A stretch of 64,000 nucleotides of DNA, from contig OY743169.1 in the NCBI GenBank assembly GCA_963555705.1, forward strand, positions 52,562,124-52,626,123, in the 5' to 3' direction. Every line of letters begins with the position of its first letter. Within the stretch, counting starts at the first letter, position 1. This DNA comes from Ligustrum vulgare (Eukaryota; Streptophyta; Magnoliopsida; Lamiales; Oleaceae). A model generated the notes under the pieces. That model had not been told where the DNA came from and ran no database searches. It saw only the letters and a program-made list of their open reading frames with translations. Shown here in pieces: positions 57,981 through 64,000 of this stretch. The position numbers and the translations under genes are program-made.

Positions 57981-58801
57981 GGATTCGACCTTGAATCTAC
58001 ATATGGTCTCATCTTCATGTATTTCTTGCTTTTGTTGGTTTGAGGGACCTATTTAGATTTTGTGCTCTCCTTCAACTTTCTAGACTGTTCATTCTTGTTG
58101 ATAAGTAGCTTCCTAGCTTAAAGTTGAGAAATTGACTTGCACACCTACAAAAAAGAGTTAAGAGAACTAAGGGAGGGTTTGTTAGTTTGGTTAAGTTCAA
58201 GGTATGGATTCTTGTACATCAATCTTTGTCCAAAGAAACTCAATTTGTGGTGGTCTCTCTTTTGTTTTTCTCTTTGGACTCATTCTTTCCTTTTTCTGAG
58301 GTTGCGGCCTCAACTCTCATATTTTTATTTTTCTCTACCTCACTTTTTTTTTTGGAGGTTGTGACTTGAACTCTCTTATCTTTCCCTCAAACTCACCTTT
58401 CAATTTCAATTGATCTTCTTGAACCTCCTTAGGTGACAAAGGAGTAAGAGTAATTTTCTTCCCACTCTTCACAAATGAATACTGGTTTTTAAACCCATCA
58501 TGTACCACCCTCCTATCATGTTGCTATAATCTCTCCAACAAGATATGGCCAACATGCATAAGCACCACATCACATACTACATCATCCTTATTTTAAGGTG
58601 GACACGTGCGGCCACGCTCCTTCTTGCACTCGCATCCGCGCCCCTTCTCGTTTGGCCTCCTCTTCAACTCTTTGAAGTGATTTGATCTAATTTGATTTTT
58701 GACTCGATTCCAACATGAAACTTTCTCCTTTTCCTACATATATTGTTGCTGCATCGGTGATACTTGATTTCTCTTTTGATCTCATATCTTGGATCACATC
58801 A
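57266..58801 (-). mobile_element. Deleted Ty3/gypsy element with two LTR remnants
   Basis: The left LTR is about 57266-57962 (TGACGGAAAATGCGG to GGATCACACCA). Its polypurine tract (TTTTCAAGAAAGGAGAGA, minus) follows. A partial right LTR lies at 58591-58801, ending GGATCACATCA. Between them are only scraps of the polyprotein (58137-58590). It belongs near the CRM-like element at 15691-22612. No matching TSD was found. Confidence 0.7.
58137..58590 (-). pseudogene. Gag-pol linker/protease scrap of the deleted gypsy element
   Basis: DNA matches 19200-19700: TTTTCTGAGGTTGCGGCCTC against TTTTCTGAGGTCGTGGCCTC, then ACCCATCATG, CTCCTATCATGTTGC and CACCACATCACATACTAC. It covers the charged linker and the region after the protease. 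Stops and deletions throughout. Confidence 0.75.
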
Positions 58802-59159
58802 ACCTATCTTTGTGAAATACCATCGGGTTTACTTGGCTAATCAGTGAACATCGTCTTGAACAGTTAAGCCGTTGGTATGAACAAAGACAATAGCAGTCAA
58901 ACAATATCTTCCCTATCAATTTTGATTCTCATGGTTGTATTCATTTTGGCTCTGAACAACTCTTGAGTTTCAAAAGTGCTCTAAAGAATTCAATCCTTGA
59001 AACATTCTAATATAAGCGGCTCCACTTAACACTTACATAGGCTGATCTCCTATTAAGAGTATTTTGCCTCACTCTGTTTGATTTATTCAACATACAGGAA
59101 ATTAAAAACATCACTTAACCTTATACATTCTCCAGAAAACACTTTTTTTTTCATAGAAA
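58802..59159. other. Unrecognised spacer
   Basis: I see no coding signal; it may be part of the copia fragment that follows. Confidence 0.4.
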
Positions 59160-59421
59160 TGGGTAGGAGATTTTCTCCTAAGTGTTAAACTGAATCTTAC
59201 GTGTCTGATATCCAATTTGTATCACAGTATCCTTCTAATACTAATGTATATCTTGTATAATATAATCCAAAGTTTAAGGTATACTTAGATACCTAAGAAC
59301 CCTATTTAATTCCTTTCATTGGTCATTGCTTGAATTACTTGTGATTCTACTCAATTTATGCACAACATATGCTATATCTGGACGATTGCAGTTTATAACA
59401 TACATTAGACTTCATATAACT
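59160..59421 (-). pseudogene. Ty1/copia RT C-terminal fragment
   Basis: The minus strand reads MYVINCNRPDIAYVVHKLSR, then [13 protein letters not shown] and TLDYIIQ, the conserved end of copia reverse transcriptase before RNase H. Two stops interrupt it. Confidence 0.82.
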
Positions 59422-60958
59422 TGTAACACCCTGAATATTTCTGAAGAATATAATTAGTTAGTGATAATATTTTATCGTCAGTGTCTTTTAATAATTTTGA
59501 AAATTTGAACGATTAAAGTATTTTATGTTTTAATGAAAAATTTATTTTGGGTAAAATATTAATTATTATTAGAGATATAATTAGTATATCGATATTATAC
59601 TCATTTTTTATATCATAATTAATTAGGAATTTTGATCCAAGTAAAGGCCATTTTGAGTAAAACCATGTTAAGTTATATTTGATTGAAGGAAATAGTTTTA
59701 AATAAAATTATTTAATTTATTGTTTGAGAACAAAACTATTTACAAAAGATTATTTTTCTACTTTTGCTATGTCACACACGTTGTTTGCACGAAATAACAA
59801 TCCTTTTTAGCTAGAATAATTCATGATAAGTGTATTTATACATTTACTAGTTTATCTAAATTAGAATAATTATTGTTATTCTTGAATAAATCCCAGTTTC
59901 TATTTTTCTCCATTAAAGAATTAATCCCAAATTCCTATGAATGAAGCAATCGAGTGAAATGGTACACAATTGAAAGCATTTGGAGCGAAATTGGACAAAG
60001 TGGATGTTGATGATGTCAACCTAGACTTTCAAGAGGAGCTAAATGTGAGAAAGCAAAGTTCGAGGACTTATAATTGAAGAAGAATCAAACTTTGGAAGAA
60101 GAATTGAAGCAATTCGGAAGCTCAAGCACCAAATCGTTGTAATTAGAAGATGAAGGACTCAGGTGCAAATAAAGTTCAACACATGGAGGTACTTCTTGGT
60201 GCAAGAGTTATTTTACCTTTTTATTTGATATACTCATGATGTTGTTCATTATTATTATTCACGTTTTCAATTCCAACATTATGAACAACTAAACCTCTTG
60301 TTGGAATTAACGACGTTCATTGTTTTCCACTTTTAATTGTATTGTTCAAGTTTTACGTATAGATTGTATATAATGGTTTTATTTTGTGATTAATGCGTGA
60401 ATTAACTAGCCACTAATTCATTGATTTAGTTGGTTGTTTTCATAATCCGAGATGTGGGCTAACGACTTAGATCTAGGAATAAAACCCGATAATTGAATGA
60501 AAGATAGATATATACGTTTGTTGTTATTGTGATCTTTAATTAAATTCTTGTGTTTCATGAAAATAATCATTACTATCTACTGTCGAGAAATACAATTGAC
60601 TAATTAGGTAGAGTTGATTTAAATTCGAGAGAGGAATTTCATATTTATAAGTGAACTCGATCGATCACATTATTAGATTAAAACTTGAATGGTGGAATTA
60701 AAAGTATTGACTACGTAAAATCGTCAAATCCCAACTTCTCATTCGTTATTTACAAAAACATAATTTGCTTTCTTGTTTAATTGATTTTGGTTCAATCATT
60801 TAGTTCACAATAATATCTCACTTTTATTTGTTCAAATAAAGCAAGAGTTGAATTAACTTCAGTAGTTAATCATAATCCTCGAGGGACAATAATTTAAACT
60901 CTCTTGTCCACTTTATTACTTGGATGTGATATTGTACACTTGCGATTAGCACACATCA
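59422..60958 (+). mobile_element. Probable Athila-type LTR (decayed)
   Basis: Ends just before a primer-site-like sequence (60965-60980) and the Athila-like gag. TGTAACACCC at 59422 and ACACATCA at 60951-60958 are possible ends, giving about 1.5 kb, which fits the lineage. The left boundary is uncertain because TGTAACACCC is also common in other gypsy LTRs. Confidence 0.45.
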
Positions 60959-60964
60959 AGTTTT

Positions 60965-60981
60965 TGGGGCTGTTGTCGGGA
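60965..60981 (+). promoter_or_regulatory. Degenerate primer-binding site (tRNA-Asp type)
   Basis: TGGGGCTGTTGTCGGGA resembles the Athila/Tat site TGGCGCCGTTGCCGGGGA with a few changes and one missing base, and lies right after the LTR. Confidence 0.65.
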
Positions 60982-61084
60982 ATTATTAATTAATATCGGC
61001 ATTTTTAGTTTTTGCTTTAATTTGAATTTTACTTTTAAGCACTTCTATTTTTAGTTATTCATTTTAGTTTATGTTAAGGAGATC

Positions 61085-61894
61085 TAAAAGTTGTGATTTG
61101 CTTCCCTTTGATTCAGAAATTGAGCAGACTTTGAGACGAAGACGTAAACAACAATTGGAAGCAGCTCAACAACTAAATTTGAGAATGGCAGGAGACGACG
61201 TTCGATATGACCCCTTAAATCCTAACAATTAGCTGAATGCAGTCATTGAGCAGCAGCCTCAAGTTTGAGGAGGATGACCATTGAGGGAATATATGATCGC
61301 GCCAGTGGGGAACGTCATGACTTGTGTAGTACTGCCAGCTATACCCTGCAAACAATTATGAAATCAAAATTTCATTGATCCAACAATCAGCGGTATTCCA
61401 TCGGATGACTACCTTCCGAAGATCCCCATGTGCATCTGAGAGCTTTTCAAGAAATTTGTGACATGTAGCACATGAATGGAGTTCCAGTAGAAGCAGTGAA
61501 AATGAAGCTATTTTCGTTCTCTCTTGCAAACAAGCCAAGGCATGGTATTACTCTTTACCAGCTAACTCAATTCCTTCATGGAAAATATTGAGTCAAAGAT
61601 TTGTAGATAAGTTCTTTCCACTAGGTAGAATGTCAAAGCTTAGGAGGGAAATATTGACCTTAAGTCAATAGCAAGGAGGATCAATATTTGAAGCTTGGGA
61701 GAGGTTTAATGAATTGATCAAGCAATGGCCTACACATGACATCTCTGATTGGATCTTGGTTTAGCAGTTCTACAATGGTTTGACGTATGAAAATAAAAGG
61801 CATGCATATTCAGTTTCAAGTGGATCTTTGATGGATTTAACTTATAATGAAGAATCAAAAATTTTCAAGAAAATGACAGCTAACAGTCACCAGT
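61085..61894 (+). pseudogene. Athila-like Gag fragment
   Basis: Plus-strand frames give EQTLRRRRKQQLEAAQQL, MIAPVGNVMTC, SGIPSDD, FSFSLANKAKAWYS-like, SKLRREILTLSQ, GSIFEAWERFNELIKQWP and FYNGLTYENKRHAYSVSSG, then MDLTYNEESKIFKKMTAN, an Athila-type gag with frameshifts and stops. It breaks off at 61894, where a CRM-type LTR begins. Confidence 0.82.
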
Positions 61895-62437
61895 TGATGT
61901 GATCCAGACCACGAACACAAGCCCGCACAAAGATCCGTTGATGATCAAAGGAGGGCCGATGACTCGATTGCAAACAAAAAGGGCCAACGAAGCATTGGAC
62001 AAGTTAGTGCAAGAAACAATGGCCAAAACAATGTTCGTGTCATCAAAAGAAGCAAGTTCCATGTTAGGACCGAGCCAAAACGACGAGTGGATCAACCTCA
62101 TTCAATGCGTGGTAGAAAATTGTGAACTTTCAATATTACGGCCGTAACATATATTTCCTCACGGCCGTAACCAACTCATTGCTGAAATTGATTTTGCGAG
62201 ACATAAGGGATTACGACCGTAAAGGTTGAGTATCACGGCCGTCATGGAGTCACTGCTTAAAATTGGAATTTGGACGTTTTTGGAATTACGGCCGTAAGTC
62301 ATATTGTCACGCCAGTAAGAGTGAATCAGTAACAAGGTTACGACCGTAAGGGAGTTAGTCACGGCCGTAAAAGCCTATACGTGTAAATTTTAGGGTTTTA
62401 TTTATTTCCTTATTTTTAGCTAGTTGTTTCCTAGTAT
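61895..62437 (+). mobile_element. Truncated CRM-type LTR in plus orientation
   Basis: Begins TGATGTGATCCAGACCACG exactly like the LTRs at 15691 and 21730 (minus) and keeps the open polyprotein tail (61899-62147) that stops in a TTACGGCCGTAA site. Eight palindrome sites (some worn) lie at about 62136-62370. It ends around 62437, short of the expected CA end, where kinase-derived sequence starts. Confidence 0.88.
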
Positions 62438-62475
62438 AATTCATTTTTTGCAGTGGTTACATGTCACCTGAATAT
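62438..62475 (+). pseudogene. 38-bp scrap of receptor kinase intron 5/exon 6 boundary
   Basis: Identical to 53818-53855: the T-rich intron end, the CAG acceptor and the first 22 bases of exon 6 (encoding GYMSPEY). It then joins sequence matching 56392 onward, sharing ATAT at the junction. It is too short to do anything, but it shows where this DNA came from. Confidence 0.88.
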
Positions 62476-64000
62476 ATTCTGTAAATGCTTAATTGAACAG
62501 TCATATCTACTCATTATTCCAAGCGACACTCGATTCTGCTTGGGCAGTTTTCATCAACCGCTCGAGTCATTCTCGATGATCGCTTGAGCATTTTTAACAG
62601 TATTAAAACGCTCTAGTTCCACTCGAGCAGTTAGCTTATTTTTGGAATTTCTTCGAATTAAAAATAAAGTTAAATAAAACTAAACTATTTATTTTAACTT
62701 TCTCAAAAAAATGAATATAGATAAATTGGCTCATGACCAGTTACCCAAGCTTGAGCTCGTACTCATGCCGAGCCAATCGATCAGACAGATAGTGGTGGAA
62801 GCGCGCGTATGTGGGTTTTGGATTAAACCCAGTAGGATCTAAGTCTTCCCTCCTTCAAACAGTATTGGTATCCCTTGTGGCCCAAACCTATATGTCCAAA
62901 TTGAAGGTAATAAATAAGTCAAAGTTCATTCTTTTTCCTATGTGGGACAAATTTTCACTTATTCCAAAAAAGCTTATTTCAATAGCTAACTTTATTCACA
63001 ATTTCTCATCCATCAGAAATTTATTTACGAATCCAAATACATCATGGTTATCTAAGTTCAGAGTAGAATAATTTAGACTCCTCATATGCACGAAACAGAT
63101 ATTGAGACTCACTCGTATAATTGGTCAAAGTTGACCCATTTCAATACAATTTCCAACAATCCCCATTTGAATGGAAATTGATAGAAAAATGCAAATGATA
63201 ATACAGACACTAGTAAAGAGTACAGGAAGAAATCAATTTGAACCTGCGATGTGATTCTATTTTGAGAAACGTGACAGAAAATGCGGAATAACAATTTAAT
63301 AAGCAGGAAAGATCTAAATTCAGAATAACTAAAATATCAATAACGAAAAATAATAAAGAAATAGATTATAGGACCTTAACTTAAGATTCACGACACAATA
63401 AATTGGCGATGCGGAACAAGAACTAAGGTTTTCGAACGCCACAAGGAATCTCTAATTCCTTTATAAATTCGATGAGTTGTTCTTGAAGAACAAGAAAAAG
63501 AATTCCTTGCTTTTCTAGAAAAATACTCAAAATTAATTATCCAAAATATCAAAGTTGTTTACAATAATGAATGGAAACACAATATAATGCAAAAAAATCT
63601 CCTTAGCTAACCCTACCAAAAAAGGGTTAAAAATAGAATTAACAATGAATTAAAATAGAAAAAATAAAAATTCTCGATTTTTTTTTTTTTTTTCAATTTA
63701 ACTTCGTGTCCTTGCGGTTATACTTTGCATGGTCCCATAGTCAAGCACTTTAGCTTCTGTTGTTTTAAGGTGGACTTGCGCGGCCACACTCCTTCTTGCA
63801 TTGCGGTCTGCGCCCCTTCACGGTTGGCTCTCTCTTCATCTCTTTGAAGTGATATGATCTAATTTGATTCTCGACTCGAGTCCAACATGAAACTTTCTCA
63901 TTTTCCTACGTATATTGCTGGTGCATCAATGATAACTTGATTTCTTTTTTGACTCCTATCTTGGATCACACCATCTCTCCTTTCTTGAAAAGGATTCGAC
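62472..64000. repeat. Segmental duplication, copy B (continues past window)
   Basis: Second copy of 56392-57980, with an LTR at about 63272-63973 and the start of its polypurine tract at the window end. Differences from copy A are scattered single bases, a poly-T length change near 63679, and the 75-bp deletion near 62497. Confidence 0.9.

Overview
This is nuclear DNA from a flowering plant, almost certainly a dicot. It is AT-rich. It holds one large intron-split receptor kinase gene in a background of nested Ty3/gypsy and Ty1/copia LTR retrotransposons, hAT, CACTA and PIF/Harbinger-type DNA elements, and broken copies of host genes. I saw no bacterial-style operon, CRISPR array, rRNA or tRNA gene.

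Layout. 1-3756: remnants of a CRM-like Ty3/gypsy element (+) and of Ty1/copia elements (-). 3757-13875: a Tekay-like chromovirus (-) with target-site duplication (TSD) GAAAG. It is a tandem composite, LTR / internal / LTR / partial internal / partial LTR, and carries an unrecognised extra ORF upstream of gag and an intron-like 94-nt segment between gag and protease. 13876-28555: a tandemly duplicated copia-derived block. Its first copy is split by the Tekay element. Its second is split by a short-LTR, minus-strand, non-autonomous element (14783-28061, TSD ATGCC), which is itself split by a full-length CRM-like element (15691-22612, TSD GAATA). The non-autonomous element carries an intronless, antisense LONELY GUY (LOG)-like cytokinin-activation coding sequence with one stop codon.

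28556-42041: intergenic DNA with an LTR-like relic, a strong hairpin, nested hAT-type elements (30900-33473 with 8-bp TSDs), a CACTA element (36010-37068, TSD ACA), a transposase-like pseudogene, Tourist-like MITEs and another hAT element (39963-40795). 42042-54413: an apparently intact seven-exon S-domain (G-type lectin) receptor-like kinase of 854 residues. All seven exons join in frame. Intron 1 is 9.3 kb and is filled with MITEs, a hAT element and an internally deleted copia element.

54414-64000: gene 3' flank, an NCS1-type nucleobase transporter pseudogene, a deleted LTR element, an Athila-type LTR/gag relic, a truncated CRM-type LTR, a 38-bp scrap of the kinase exon-6 boundary, and a second copy (62472-64000) of 56392-57980. 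The scrap and the repeat point to an old segmental duplication of the kinase 3' side, later cut down by microhomology deletions.

The only gene I expect to be working is the receptor kinase. The retroelement coding regions are all broken by stops or frameshifts. The points most worth follow-up are the LOG copy inside a retroelement, the intron-like gag/pro segment, the extra ORF upstream of gag, the palindrome array in the CRM-like LTR, and the rearrangement history shown by the kinase scrap.
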